Part shown: positions 10,914 through 21,234 of the stretch, piece by piece
Layout of the letters: each line of letters begins with the position of its first letter
How positions within the stretch are numbered: the first letter of the stretch is position 1
Assembly: GCA_016802295.1 (NCBI GenBank)
Contig: JAESIW010000207.1
Coordinates: 2,260,005-2,324,004 of the forward strand
Direction: 5' to 3'
Length of the DNA: 64,000 bases
Source: Brachionus rotundiformis
Taxonomy: Eukaryota > Rotifera > Eurotatoria > Ploima > Brachionidae
Translations under genes and position numbers: made by a program
The notes under the pieces: model-generated
What the model was told of the DNA's origin: nothing
Databases searched by the model: none
Seen by the model: the letters and a program-made list of their open reading frames with translations, nothing else

Positions 10914-12998
10914 TTAAAATCCAAGATTCCAGTCAATTGGATTCCGAACCATTTTAAGGCTATAACAAACAAGTCTGTCACCAGACTCAGGCACAACATT
11001 ATCATCGTCAAATGAAAATCCGAACTCAACATTTCTCTTTATGGTATTAACATCCTGTTTAACATGTTTTAGAGATTTGCACTTTTGTCTATCTACCAAA
11101 CTTTCACCATTTCTAAGCAATCTAAAATAAAACTTTTTGTCCAAATGTCCCTCGACACATCGTCCACCAGCAATTTTAATTACTTTTTTGTTACTCTCAT
11201 TATAGTCGAAAACCTTGAGAATATCGGCTTCGCCGATAAGCTCTTCTTGCTCGACCAGAGGGGCCAAATTGTTCAACTCTATCTTCAAGTCATCAAACAA
11301 TTTGTATATAACATTAAAGTGTCTTATCCTAGACTCAGCTTCCTTTTCAATAGCTGCATTCGAGCCCAGGTTAAAACAGTATATGATCGCATTGAACATT
11401 TCGGCCATTTCAATGTCACTTTTCTTGACTGGACCAACCTCGAAATGTACCACATCTAATATCACCTTATCATTGCAGTCATAAGTCTCTAGTACATTCA
11501 GAATAGCTTCTAGACTTCCATTAACATCTGCTTTGATCAGTATGTGAAGTTTGTTGATATCAAGTGGTTCAATTTGGCCAGACGAGTTCACATGTGAATT
11601 GGACACTTCTTCAGGCTCTATTTGGCTAATGGAATAATTTTCGCCAGCAAGCCGCTTCTCGTTCAGTTTATCATGATAAAACTGATCATGTTCAGCTCTT
11701 TTTTTCTTTATAATTTCTTGGTCTAATTTCTGTTTTGCCAAGGATTCTTTTTTGTGTCTCAGCTCACATATTTCTTTGGCTCTTTGTTCAGATTGAACTT
11801 GTAGGACCTCATCGCCCGAATTGGGCAAATTCTTCCATCCCACGACTCGCACTGCCTGTGACACACCAGCAGTTTTTACATTTTGAGAATTCTCGTCAAA
11901 CATGAACTTAACTTTACACCAAGTGCCACCAGCAATGAGAAAAGATCCTTTGGACAAGGTGCCTCGTTTGATCAAAACAGTGGCTAGCTTTCCCATATGC
12001 AAGTCCTGTGTAGACTCAATAACATAGCCTTCGACTAAACCTTTCGGGTCTCCTTTGAGCTCCATCACTTCTGCCTGTGTCCAAATGACCTCTTTAAGCA
12101 AATTTAAATTGGTTTTTTTCAAAGCCGATATTGGCACTATTTGAACATCGCCACCCATTTCTTCCGCTATTAAGTCATACTTAAGTAGTTCTTGTTTCAC
12201 CCGGTTTACTTGTTGTTCAGTGGCCTTGTCAATTTTGTTTATGGCAACAATTATGGGACATCCAGTATTCTTTGCATGGTTTATACTTTCAACTGTTTGG
12301 GCCATGACTCCGTCTTCTGCTGCGATCACTAAAACAACAATATCTGTGATTATGGCACCCCTGGATCGCATCATGGTGAATGCAGCGTGTCCTGGTGTGT
12401 CCAGAAATGTAATGTTTCTATTTTTGTCTTTGACATTAAACGCTCCAATATGCTGAGTAATTCCACCAAACTCGCTTTCGACAATATGACTGTCGCGAAG
12501 AGAGTCCAGTAGGGTTGTTTTGCCATGGTCGACATGACCCATTATGGTAACCACTGGGGGTCGAGGCACCAAACTTGACGCCCCTGGTCTGGCACGTTTC
12601 GCTATGCTGTCGTCTTTAGAGTCAAGTTCTTTTTCTAGACTCTCGAAATCGGTTTCCAAAGGTCCCGGCATTTGGTATCGAAAGCCAGATAACTGGATAA
12701 CTTTAATTATGGCTTCCAAATTGGTAATCAAGTATGTGTCTCGTTTGGTTTTTATATTATAGTTTATTTGCTTTAAACAGTCAAATACTTGCTGGGTAGA
12801 GCGGTCCATCGAATCGGCTAGTTCTCGTATGGTCATTTGTGGTCGAATTAGAATTGGTTTTAGTTGGGACTTTTTGGAAAACTTTTTTATTGCTGACCGA
12901 GCTTGTTTTTCCTGAGCTGTTAGGCATTGTATAGAACTAAGGTGAATTGTTCTATTCTGCTTAAATATGTTTATTAAAGAGCCTTTAATTTGGTTCAT
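10914..12998 (-). CDS. MTIF2: mitochondrial translation initiation factor 2
   Basis: A single-exon GTPase of 694 residues (human about 727). The N-terminus is basic, rich in Ser and Asn and free of acids in its first 28 residues, as expected for mitochondrial import. Residues 49-75 are the IF2 N-terminal fold. GTPase motifs are in order: GHVDHGKT (154-161), GGITQHIGAF (178-187), DTPGH (200-204), NKID (254-257) and SALKK. Domain II, a helical linker and the C-terminal beta barrels follow, ending RNPIDWNLGF. It places formyl-methionyl-tRNA on the mitochondrial small subunit. All catalytic motifs are intact. The lack of introns is shared with its two neighbours. Confidence 0.95.
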   Translation of the reverse strand: MNQIKGSLINIFKQNRTIHLSSIQCLTAQEKQARSAIKKFSKKSQLKPILIRPQMTIRELADSMDRSTQQVFDCLKQINYNIKTKRDTYLITNLEAIIKVIQLSGFRYQMPGPLETDFESLEKELDSKDDSIAKRARPGASSLVPRPPVVTIMGHVDHGKTTLLDSLRDSHIVESEFGGITQHIGAFNVKDKNRNITFLDTPGHAAFTMMRSRGAIITDIVVLVIAAEDGVMAQTVESINHAKNTGCPIIVAINKIDKATEQQVNRVKQELLKYDLIAEEMGGDVQIVPISALKKTNLNLLKEVIWTQAEVMELKGDPKGLVEGYVIESTQDLHMGKLATVLIKRGTLSKGSFLIAGGTWCKVKFMFDENSQNVKTAGVSQAVRVVGWKNLPNSGDEVLQVQSEQRAKEICELRHKKESLAKQKLDQEIIKKKRAEHDQFYHDKLNEKRLAGENYSISQIEPEEVSNSHVNSSGQIEPLDINKLHILIKADVNGSLEAILNVLETYDCNDKVILDVVHFEVGPVKKSDIEMAEMFNAIIYCFNLGSNAAIEKEAESRIRHFNVIYKLFDDLKIELNNLAPLVEQEELIGEADILKVFDYNESNKKVIKIAGGRCVEGHLDKKFYFRLLRNGESLVDRQKCKSLKHVKQDVNTIKRNVEFGFSFDDDNVVPESGDRLVCYSLKMVRNPIDWNLGF

Positions 12999-13576
12999 TA
13001 TTTGCTAATTTGAACCAGCCAGTTTACAAACAAATACTCGTATTATTTAGTATGGTCAGTTATAGAAAAATAATTATAAAATTAAATTAATTTAATTTTT
13101 TATTAAATAATATATTTTTTTAAAAATATTTTAAAATAAATTCAAAGCTAAGTTAAATAATTTGTCTTAATTTTTGCATATATAAATCTATTGATTTAAA
13201 ATTATATTGTTTTATTAATTATATTCAGAATATTTAGTTATTTATTGTAAATATTTAAATTTGTTCTTATTGGAAAATAGCAATTTTACATCATTTAATT
13301 CTCAAACTAAATTATCTAATAGAAATTCATTATATGATAAAACCATTAAAACATCTATTTCATTTAAATCAAATTTAAACGAATTTTTGGAAGAAATTAA
13401 TTTAAACCATTAAAAACGCCTATTATTTTTTATTTAGATTGAAATTTTTGTCATTTATTCGAATAAATTTTTACCAACATTAGATACCAATGAAATAAAA
13501 AAAAGACAAATAAAATATTTTAATAAAAAATAAAAGTAATTAATCTTCTACTATATTAATCTAGTGACCACTAACC
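12999..13576. other. intergenic
   Basis: 5' flank of MTIF2 and 3' flank of MPI. Very AT-rich, with no coding-like island or repeat that I can support. Confidence 0.7.
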
Positions 13577-14842
13577 TTATTTGATGTCACAAAAAGCTCT
13601 GAATGCCCTCAAAGAGCCTTCACAAGTGCCAGTCTCATCAATCAGATATACAGTTTTACCATAATCGATGAAGTAAGCCAATCCCATTTTGGCATTCAGT
13701 CTTTTTCCATCACATTCAAAAAAGAGTCCATCCGTTGACTCGGTTACAATTAATATTGAACCCGATTCAACCGCTGGCAATTCCAATCTACCATTTGTTA
13801 GATGCACCGATTTCACATTTATATCCTGGACAGAAAATTCATCAACACTTGGCCTATAATTCACCACATAATCACACACCACTTGGCCTTTAAGTTTATT
13901 CTCCTCACTTGTTCGCATTGAATAGTCCAGCATGTCACATAAAACTTTGACATCCTTGAATTTCGGTGTCAAACCGGCCCGAACCACATTGTCACTGCAT
14001 GCCATACATTCTACACCATCACCATACAAATAGGCATGTGGTACATTAGCTGACAGAAATATGGCCTCACCTTTGCTCAAATGAATCAAATTAAGTAAAA
14101 ATATGGAAAAACAACCAACGTCATTTTTGTATTGGTCATTTAAGGTTAAAAATAGGGATTCTAATTCAGTTGGATTTGTTTGGTCAATTTGGGACCTTAG
14201 AGAGTTTAACTGCTCAGCTATTACTGATTCATTTTGATTCATTAATGAGCTGAAACAAGATTTTAATTCATTTTGTCCTTTAAATTTTTTTAAAGAGTCA
14301 TAGTTTTCGTTGGAGCATAAAATGACAAGTTCTTGGTACTTTTCAAAATGAGAGATAATTTGGTCAATTGGTCTAAAGCCACAGAGAGCGTCAAAGTGTT
14401 CACTGATTGCGATGAGCATTTCTGGCTTGTGGTTACAGTCTGGATAGTTTTTGGGGTCTGATTTGTTAAGCTGAGCGGCCAAGATTTTGTTAGGATGAGC
14501 CTGTATGCTCAGAGCTTGGTTAATGCTGAGAACCTTGAACAAAAAAGGCAAATCGCCTGGCCTAAACACATCGTCGGTTCTGTAAAAGTGATTGACTATT
14601 TGGTGACCCAAAATTTTTTCAGGATTTGATTTTATGTAGTCTTGCAAAGGTTGACCATCATCGGCTGCTGTCATAATACTTGATGGACAGTTTGGATGCG
14701 TGCCCATCCATAGTTCAGCATAAGCTTGCGAATCAATGATTTCAAAGGATTGGTCTTGACATTTTTTGAACAGAGCCACTTTGGATTGATGACCGCGACG
14801 GCCCCAGCCGTATGTCTGGACATTAGTATTCAATCGATGCAT
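13577..14842 (-). CDS. MPI: mannose-6-phosphate isomerase
   Basis: A single-exon cytosolic enzyme of 421 residues (human 423). It interconverts fructose-6-phosphate and mannose-6-phosphate, feeding GDP-mannose for glycosylation. The type I signature is complete: LFKVLSINQALSIQAHPNKI (101-120) with the zinc-binding QAHP at 114-117, HKPEM at 138-142, NVPHAYLYGDGVECM (266-280), and DNVVRAGLTPK (284-294). The start gives MHRLNTNVQTYGWGRRG, aligning with the family N-terminus (QxYxWG). Intact. Confidence 0.96.
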   Translation of the reverse strand: MHRLNTNVQTYGWGRRGHQSKVALFKKCQDQSFEIIDSQAYAELWMGTHPNCPSSIMTAADDGQPLQDYIKSNPEKILGHQIVNHFYRTDDVFRPGDLPFLFKVLSINQALSIQAHPNKILAAQLNKSDPKNYPDCNHKPEMLIAISEHFDALCGFRPIDQIISHFEKYQELVILCSNENYDSLKKFKGQNELKSCFSSLMNQNESVIAEQLNSLRSQIDQTNPTELESLFLTLNDQYKNDVGCFSIFLLNLIHLSKGEAIFLSANVPHAYLYGDGVECMACSDNVVRAGLTPKFKDVKVLCDMLDYSMRTSEENKLKGQVVCDYVVNYRPSVDEFSVQDINVKSVHLTNGRLELPAVESGSILIVTESTDGLFFECDGKRLNAKMGLAYFIDYGKTVYLIDETGTCEGSLRAFRAFCDIK

Positions 14843-15826
14843 ATTTTATGCTTTATATTGGTTTATTAATAAAAAATTTTTAATTTTTTCAATATTCATT
14901 AATTAAATATTTATTAATTTAGAGCAAAATTAACCAAACTTTTGGAATATTTTTAAATTTAAAGTTAAATTTATTAAGTATATCTTCGGAAATAAAAACA
15001 ACTTCAAAATCGATACCATTATATTATAAGGTTATGATTAATTTAATCTAAAATATATTAGATAATTTTGGATATTTAGAATCCAATTTTTCATTCGAGT
15101 TTTATGTGTGTGACAATTTCAGGTGACTGTGCTAAGAACTATGTTAATATAATAGAAAATTCAATCAAAGTACAATTCTATTAAATTAAAAATTCAGAAT
15201 TTTATTTTTTTTTAAATAAGGATATCGAATACAGTTCTGATGAAGATAATAAAAGTATTAATATTGAGAGATTAAAAATTAAATGTGGAAATAAGTACTC
15301 TTTTTTAAAATTTGAATAAGATATCTTTTATATCTATATCCACTAATGTTTAAGTTAACAAATAAGCAAAATAAAAAAATGAAGAATAACTAAATTATTT
15401 AAAATTATCAAACAAAGTTATCAATATCTTTGAGAATTGAAAAAAAATTTGAGCAAAAAGCCAAAAAACAAAATTTTAAATTTAAAAATTAATTTCTAAG
15501 GAATATCTGAAAATAATAAAATGAATTTTTGATATATTATCTAAACAAAAAAATATCAAAAATGATCAAAAGATATAATTTAAATAAAAAATACGCTGAG
15601 AATGAAAATTATTCTTTCTTTAAAAAAAAAGAATTGAATTTGGTAAAATCGAAGGCGTGAAGAAAGAATCCAATTGTTAAATATGCAACAGGTTGTCCAA
15701 CAAATAAAAGATAATTAATTTCTATTTATTGTTAAGATAAACACTAAAAAATAAACTAGATTTATCAATAGGAGATTCTCGATTTTATTTGAATTGATTG
15801 ATTGCATAAGATAGCAAGAAAATGTC
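14843..15826. other. intergenic with decayed coding-like fragments
   Basis: Mostly A/T. Two short stretches look like exons: 15113-15166, after an acceptor at 15111-15112 (DCAKNYVNIIENSIK), and 15221-15294, after another acceptor (DIEYSSDEDNKSINIERLKI). They join in phase across a 54-base gap with GT-AG ends. Another lysine-rich frame lies at about 15590-15660. No start or complete gene can be built, and I recognise no family, so a decayed gene or transposon is likely. Confidence 0.3.
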
Positions 15827-15835
15827 TATAAAAAG
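15827..15835 (+). promoter_or_regulatory. TATA box of the SAPI-repeat gene
   Basis: TATAAAAAG lies 86 bases before the start codon of the repeat protein. A Ca-type start (ACATCAGAAC, about 15858-15867) follows about 30 bases later, then a pyrimidine/AT-rich leader. This is the clearest core promoter in the window and suggests a strongly regulated, perhaps abundant, transcript. Confidence 0.55.
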
Positions 15836-15920
15836 AGCCTAAAATTTTCTTTTTCAAACATCAGAACAAATTCAAATTATTTTATCTTTTTCTTTCAACT
15901 AATTACAAAACCAAAATAAA

Positions 15921-16289
15921 ATGTCTTGTGGTTGCGGTATCTCAGCTCCAATTGCTCCAATTAGCTTGCCAGAAATAAGCGCCCCAATTAGTTTGCCACA
16001 AATCAGTGCTCCAATTAGCTTCCCAGAGCCAATTTCTCTCCCACAAATCAGTGCCCCAATCAGCTTCCCAGAGCCAATTGCTTTTCCACAAATCAGTGCT
16101 CCAATTTCATCATGTGGATCCCAAATTGCTGCTCCAATCAGCTTCCCAGAGCCAATCGCTCTTCCACAAATAAGCGCCCCAATCAGCTTCCCAGAGCCAA
16201 TTGCTCTCCCACAAATCAGTGCCCCAATTTCATCATGTGGTTCACAAATTGCTGCTCCAATTTCATTCAGCTCTTTCGGTTCTTTCTAA
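15921..16289 (+). CDS. low-complexity Ile/Pro/Ser repeat protein, unknown function
   Basis: A 122-residue protein built almost wholly from short units: SLPQISAPI, SFPEPI, SSCGSQIAAPI. It opens MSCGCGISAPIAP and ends SFSSFGSF. There is no signal peptide or transmembrane segment, almost no charged residue except the Glu of PEP units, and cysteines only at the N-terminus and in the two SCGS blocks. The even spacing of Pro and Ile suggests an extended or beta-structured filament; Cys pairs could cross-link it. Structural proteins of cuticle, lorica or egg shell are the obvious analogy, but this is inference and the missing signal peptide argues for an intracellular role. A good TATA box precedes it. 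I recognise no family. Confidence 0.75.
   Translation: MSCGCGISAPIAPISLPEISAPISLPQISAPISFPEPISLPQISAPISFPEPIAFPQISAPISSCGSQIAAPISFPEPIALPQISAPISFPEPIALPQISAPISSCGSQIAAPISFSSFGSF
15957..16270 (+). repeat. degenerate in-frame tandem repeat within the SAPI gene
   Basis: About 45-base units of the type CCAATCAGCTTCCCAGAGCC plus CACAAATCAGTGCCCCAAT recur five times. Two larger units containing TCATCATGTGG (about 16108 and 16228) recur 120 bases apart. The near-identity of the DNA suggests recent expansion or gene conversion. Confidence 0.8.
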
Positions 16290-16936
16290 ATTTTATTTAA
16301 TCTTTAAATGAGTTAAAAAATTTGCTAATTTTTTTTTAACTTTTAATAAATCAATATCTAAATTAGTTATTTTCAATAAATGTTATTTAAAAATTTAATC
16401 TCCAGATAAATAGTTAATATCTTGATTTTTGTTCAAGTAATTAAAAATCTTTCTCTAATCTGGAATGTTACGGATGTTATATTTCTTAAAAAAAAATAAA
16501 CTTTTATATTGCTTTATATTGGTTTACTAATTTAACTTATTTTTAAAACAAGACTAATCTTATATTGTTTGTATATAATTAAGATTTAGATCAAAATAAA
16601 AAAATTCAAAAATTACTCACAAAGCATTTGATAATTTAACATACAAATTTTATTAATTAAAAATTTTTAATAAACTTCAATTGAATAAGGGATCATTACT
16701 AAAATGATTTTTTGTAAAATTAATCTTATAAAGAAAAGAATAATTCTCTTATTTTTTAACAAGGAAGTTTTAATCAGGTAATCAAAAAAGATAGCTTGTT
16801 AGATACAAAGAATTTTATTCAAAATATACAGAATATAAAATTTGATATACAAATAACTTGTGTATAACTTTTAACTATTTTAATACTTAAAAAAATAAAT
16901 TGTTTTGTTTATTTGGAAGACATCAATTTAGTTGAT
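16290..16936. other. intergenic
   Basis: Convergent 3' flanks of the repeat-protein gene and ANP32, with several AATAAA-type polyadenylation signals (for example near 16344 and 16375). Nothing else seen. Confidence 0.65.
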
Positions 16937-17793
16937 TTAATTTGTTTGCGAGTCCTCTTCAGTTTGGTCAAGTTTTCTCTTTCTGGATCTGTTCTCTTGA
17001 ATTTCACTCGGGTCAACTTCATTAGCCACTTCTTCCACATCCTCCTCGTCATCTTCTTCATCGTCTTCCTGAGTCTGATTGGCAACTTTTTGCGCATCAA
17101 AGTCCTCATCATCGTCGTCATCTTCCAAGTTGCTTTTTTGCAAATAGGAAAGACCAACCTCATTTTCATCACCATCTTCATCATCCTCATCATCTTCGTC
17201 TTCATCGTCCTCTTCGTCATCCTCATCTTGGTCATCCTCGTCATCTGTTTCATTATCTGCATCAAATTCGTCCTCTTCCTGGTCATTTAGATCAAAGCCA
17301 TCCAAATACTTGAGACTGGGAATCAGCTTGAACACTTTTTCCCTATAGCTTACATCCTTGGTCACTTCACAATTAAACAAGTCCAAATTGGTCAAAGAGG
17401 AAAGCTTGGCAAGTGCAGCAAGAGTCTCAATGTCCTTTATTTTGTTACCGCTTAGGTTCAAATGAGTCAAACTTTGGCAATTGATCAAATTGTCCAATCC
17501 ACTTGACAATCTGTTGTCGCTCAATTCCAATTTTTTTAAATTGGTCAACTTTGGAAATCCCTTCAGAGTAGTTAGACCCACATTGATGAGACTGAGAATC
17601 TCGAGAGACTCAAAGTCATCGGTGAGACCTTCAATCTGCTGTGCCCGACAACTGTCCAAGTTAAGCTCTTTAATCTGGAAAAATAGATTAATTAAGATGT
17701 ATTTAAATACACTCATTTACTGAGTCATACCATTGATGCTTCCCTTCCTCGCAGTTCCAGCTCAATTCTGCTTTTCATGTCCATGGCTTTCAT
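16937..17793 (-). CDS. ANP32: acidic leucine-rich nuclear phosphoprotein 32
   Basis: Exons 17731-17793 and 16937-17674 give 266 residues. Exon 1 encodes MKAMDMKSRIELELRGREAS, aligning with the RIxLELRxR start of the family; a second in-frame ATG follows six bases later. LRRs follow: LTDDFESLEILSLINVGL, LKKLELSDNRLSSGLD, LTHLNLSGNKIKDIETL, LTNLDLFNCEVT, and the LRR cap YREKVFKLIPSLKYLDGFD. The tail from about residue 155 is a long Asp/Glu stretch ending in a basic RSRKRKLDQ likely to be the nuclear signal. ANP32 proteins act as histone chaperones, acetyltransferase inhibitors and PP2A regulators. I do not assign A, B or E. Confidence 0.93.
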
Positions 17794-18582
17794 TTGTGTA
17801 ATTTGCTTTGTTTTATCTAAAACTGTTATTAATTTTATTTAAAAGATAATTTTGTTAATTCTTTTATAAGCTTTAAAGGTAGGATGAGTTTAAAAAAAAT
17901 CCAATAAAAATTGTTCGGTCATATTCATGTCAAAATGGTTTCGTAATGGTACACATTTTGCTTTTTATGTAAGTTAGTCTAAATTCAAATTTTTTACACA
18001 CCTGTAACACCGCGCTTTTAAATTTGTCTTGTTCAACATAGTTTTACCACGAGCAGAACAAACTTAACATTCAGTCAATTTTTACAAAATTTTCGACTTC
18101 ACCAGAAATGCTTCTTCAAAATTTCTAAATTTATTTTGTCTTATAATAATTATTATTATCTAAATATCTATTTAGTAATTGGTCTAATAAAAAAAAATTT
18201 TTTTTGATTAATATTTCCAATATTCTAAATTTACTTTAAGTTCAAAGATTAACTAATTATTTCAAAAATTAAAACAATAAATCAAAAATGTTCATTTTTT
18301 TAAATTTATTTAATTTACGATAAACAGACTGCGAGATTTAAATTAAAATTTTTTCTTTTTAAAATATTTATTAACTTCTGGAAAAGGGTTATAGTAAAAA
18401 AAACTTTAGTTGAAAATTAGTCAATATCTAAAAACTCTTTAAAACAACAACAAAAAACATCAATGACTTAAATTCTAAATATATAAATATTTAAAAAATC
18501 AAATCTTTTTTTTTTCAAAAGTTTTATTCGATCGTTTAAATTTTGAAAAAAATCATGAGTACAAATTTTTTCTAAAAAATGT
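17794..18582. other. intergenic
   Basis: 5' flank of ANP32 and 3' flank of the reticulon. A less AT-rich patch at 17990-18110 includes a minus-strand ATG followed by 12 codons and a GT donor (start at about 18041). It does not splice in frame into ANP32, so it is probably untranslated or chance. Nothing else seen. Confidence 0.5.
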
Positions 18583-19691
18583 CTATTGGGTTTTTTTCTT
18601 GTTCAACATTGGTATCTTTTCCATGACTTGTTTGACCACTTTGTGCGCCATTGAAGTCACTTTCTCGATACTTTGGTCAATTGGTTGCTTATACACTTGG
18701 TAAACTTTTGGCAATGTGAACACAGTCACTAGACCTAATAAAAGCAGAGTTAAAAAGTTAAAACATGAACCAATCCAGTTGAGGAGATAAAAAGCAGCAA
18801 AAGCCTTCACAGACTGTGGCACACTTTCCCAAAGAACGATCGACTTTAAACTATTGAGAAAGCTGTACAAATCTCTCTCCACCAAGCGAGCACACTCTTG
18901 TATCTTATCTTTTGGCAATGGCAAATCTTGTTTGACCAATTTACTTTTAAATTAAAACAATTAGAGAACTAGAAAAGCTTTTAAATTTAATTTCCTACTC
19001 TAATGAGTCGTCGTAGGTTCCCTTAATTCTAAAAACAACCGCCAAGTAGAATCTATAAGCTCCGACCAATGCCAAAGCAGTCAACATCAACGCACTGACC
19101 ACAGTCAAAAAACTGAACAGCGAAAATGACAATAATAGAACAAACATTGAACCAAATACTGCACCAGTCAATTTGGGACACTTCCATAGCAACAAGTCTC
19201 TAACTAGAAAATCATATTTTTAACAAAATCAAAATTAATTCAAAACCTAAGTCAAACCTTTAGGTGGTACTTGAATATTGGTGACATAATTACATGCTTT
19301 AGGATTAGATTTAAAAAACATGCTCTGGACTTTATTGGGAAAAAATACCTAAAAGATAGTACGGACACATAGAGCATTCCTTTTTCTCTTCTGTTTTTTT
19401 CTCTTGTTTGGGCTCTTCTTTGGCCACTGATGAGTCAGCTTCAGCCACTACCGGGTTGCTTGACTCACTCAATTGGGTCTCTGTGCCGGAATTTATATTG
19501 GCAATCAAATTGCTAACCACATCTTGACTGCCCTTGGCCTCAGCCAAGTCCGCTTCGGAGTTTTGTGTATTCTCATTGACTACAATGTAACCATTGTCAT
19601 CTGAAGTTGGCGCGCTTGGCACTGGCGCATCTGTATTCTCACTTGACGAACTGATCAAGTCCTGATTACTGAACTCGTTATTGTCGCTCAT
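18583..19691 (-). CDS. RTN: reticulon (long isoform)
   Basis: Exons 19349-19691, 18999-19203 and 18583-18943 encode 302 residues with exact phases. The first 110 residues are acidic, Ser/Asn/Glu-rich and disordered. The reticulon homology domain follows: VRDLLLWKCPKLTGAVFG and a long hydrophobic hairpin, a hydrophilic loop (KLVKQDLPLPKDKIQECARL), and a second hairpin ending TVFTLPKVYQVYKQPIDQ. The C-terminus is MLNKKKTQ, a lysine-rich ER-retrieval-like tail. Reticulons bend tubular ER membrane. A second first exon lies inside intron 1, see the separate entry. Confidence 0.92.
19258..19321 (-). CDS. RTN: alternative first exon of the reticulon (short isoform)
   Basis: An ATG at 19319-19321 opens 21 codons (MFFKSNPKACNYVTNIQVPP then K) and ends in phase 1 at a GT donor. 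This is the same phase as the long first exon, so both join the shared exon at 19203. The short isoform would be 209 residues, nearly all reticulon domain. Reticulon genes in other animals use alternative promoters in just this way. That both transcripts exist is inferred from phase and position. Confidence 0.6.
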
Positions 19692-21234
19692 TTTTCTAAG
19701 CTTAATTCAAGGGACAAATAAATAAAATAATTTCTAAACGCTTTTATAAGAGCAAAAATTATATATATTTTTTTTAAAATCGTGTTAAAGTATACATGAA
19801 AGAGGGGTAGATTAGATTATTAAAAATGAGACTCTTAGAAAGAAAAGAAAAAAGCTTATAAAACAAGGTCGTGTTGTGTTCAAGTTTAAAATTATTATTC
19901 AAATTTTTAATTAAAAAAAAAATAAAAATAAAAAAAATAATAAATTTGTTTGAAAATTTTTTTACCTTTTTTCTTTAATTTAAAAACACTCATCAAAAGA
20001 TCAAAGTCTCTTTAAATACATGAATAGAAAATTAGCAATTAATCATTTTAACTAAAATGTCTGATTATTTAATAAAAATTTCAAAAAAAAATATTATTTT
20101 TATGAATAATAATTAACTTTGTTGCCAACATGTACTCCACTTTGTCCAAATTTTTCCCTATTTATAAACATTTTATGGCCTAAAAAAATGTATTATCTAT
20201 CAAGCCTATCTAAATGTGAGTCTTATTAGTATAGATAATAGGTTGGCTATCTTTGGTTTAATACTTGAATAAATTGGCTCAGCGATTAGTTTGTAGCCAA
20301 ATGGTCCAATTCGTAAACAACTCAAGCATGCCATTTTTGGGCAAATTGCGATTGAGAAATTTTCCTTAATTAGAAAATGAAAAAGTGTGCACTAGAGGGA
20401 GCAAATTATGAATCTAAGTAAGCTGCGTGTCTCCTTAAATGCAGAATTTTTTTTATTTTTTAATTCGTAATAGAATTAATTTGAATTAATTCAATAAGTT
20501 TTGATTTTCTAGTCTTAATGTCGAGCAAAATTTGCATTTTCACTTAATTAGTTGTTATACTAAACGAAGAGAGCAAGCTTTGGCAATGATTATTTACTCA
20601 ACTACTGAACAAAATAATACCATTATCTATTCTATAGATAATTTCTATCTAAAATTAACCTATAGACTGCAAACTCTTGAGACTTTTGAATGCAAACGCT
20701 ACGAAACGCTTTCTAAAAGCAAAAACAAAATTAATTCAATTATCTATTCTCTTTTTTTTGTCTAAATAAAAAATAAATTAAATAATTTTTTGTCTTATAT
20801 TTTTGATTAATTTTGAATCAAAATAAATTATTTTAATTTAAAGTTGAATCGAATTGATTAGCAAAAATATTCTTATTATCGTAAAATCTCACTTGAAGAA
20901 AACAAGCAGAAGCATTTTTTATCTTATATGCAGCATAGTTATATGCAAATATATGCAAATAATAAATAATTGGTTTGTGCTGTCATTTAAATGAGTCAAA
21001 TGGTAAAATTTTTAAAAAATCTATCTATTAAATTAAAAATCTATTAAATTGTAAATTAAGTTATTGGAACAAATTTTTTTAGATTTTAATCAAATTTATT
21101 ATTTTTTGAAAATAAAAAATCTTTATTTAATTAATTGATTTAGAAAAAATATTCTAAATTTAAATTATTATAATTGATATATTGAATTTTTAAGGTTCGA
21201 GAGATTATAATTAAGAAAAATAAAAAATAAATGC
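19692..21234. other. long intergenic region with candidate regulatory motifs
   Basis: 5' flank of the reticulon and 3' flank of the RNA ligase. It contains a tandem octamer pair (20943-20960) and a GCACTAGAGGGAGC block at 20389-20402. A 77-codon frame at 20532-20765 has no protein-like features. Otherwise AT-rich with no supported gene. Confidence 0.55.
20943..20960. promoter_or_regulatory. tandem ATGCAAAT octamers
   Basis: ATGCAAAT occurs at 20943-20950 and again at 20953-20960, one helical turn apart, matching the POU-domain octamer exactly. This suggests a distal POU element about 1.25 kb upstream of the reticulon. Chance is possible in AT-rich DNA. Confidence 0.35.

Noticed and set aside
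11085..11484. Two overlapping plus-strand frames opposite MTIF2
   Set aside because: Antisense shadows of an intact single-exon GTPase gene.
16913..17290. Long plus-strand frame and a second minus-strand frame in the ANP32 tail
   Set aside because: They are shadows of the Asp/Glu codon repeats: reverse GAx codons give Ile/Val/Leu-rich hydrophobic runs with no start context or homology.
17999..18041. Minus-strand ATG mini-exon upstream of ANP32
   Set aside because: Its donor phase does not join the ANP32 first coding exon without a stop.
20532..20765. 77-codon plus-strand frame
   Set aside because: Composition equals the AT-rich background, there are no motifs, and Asn/Ile/Tyr-rich content is expected by chance here.
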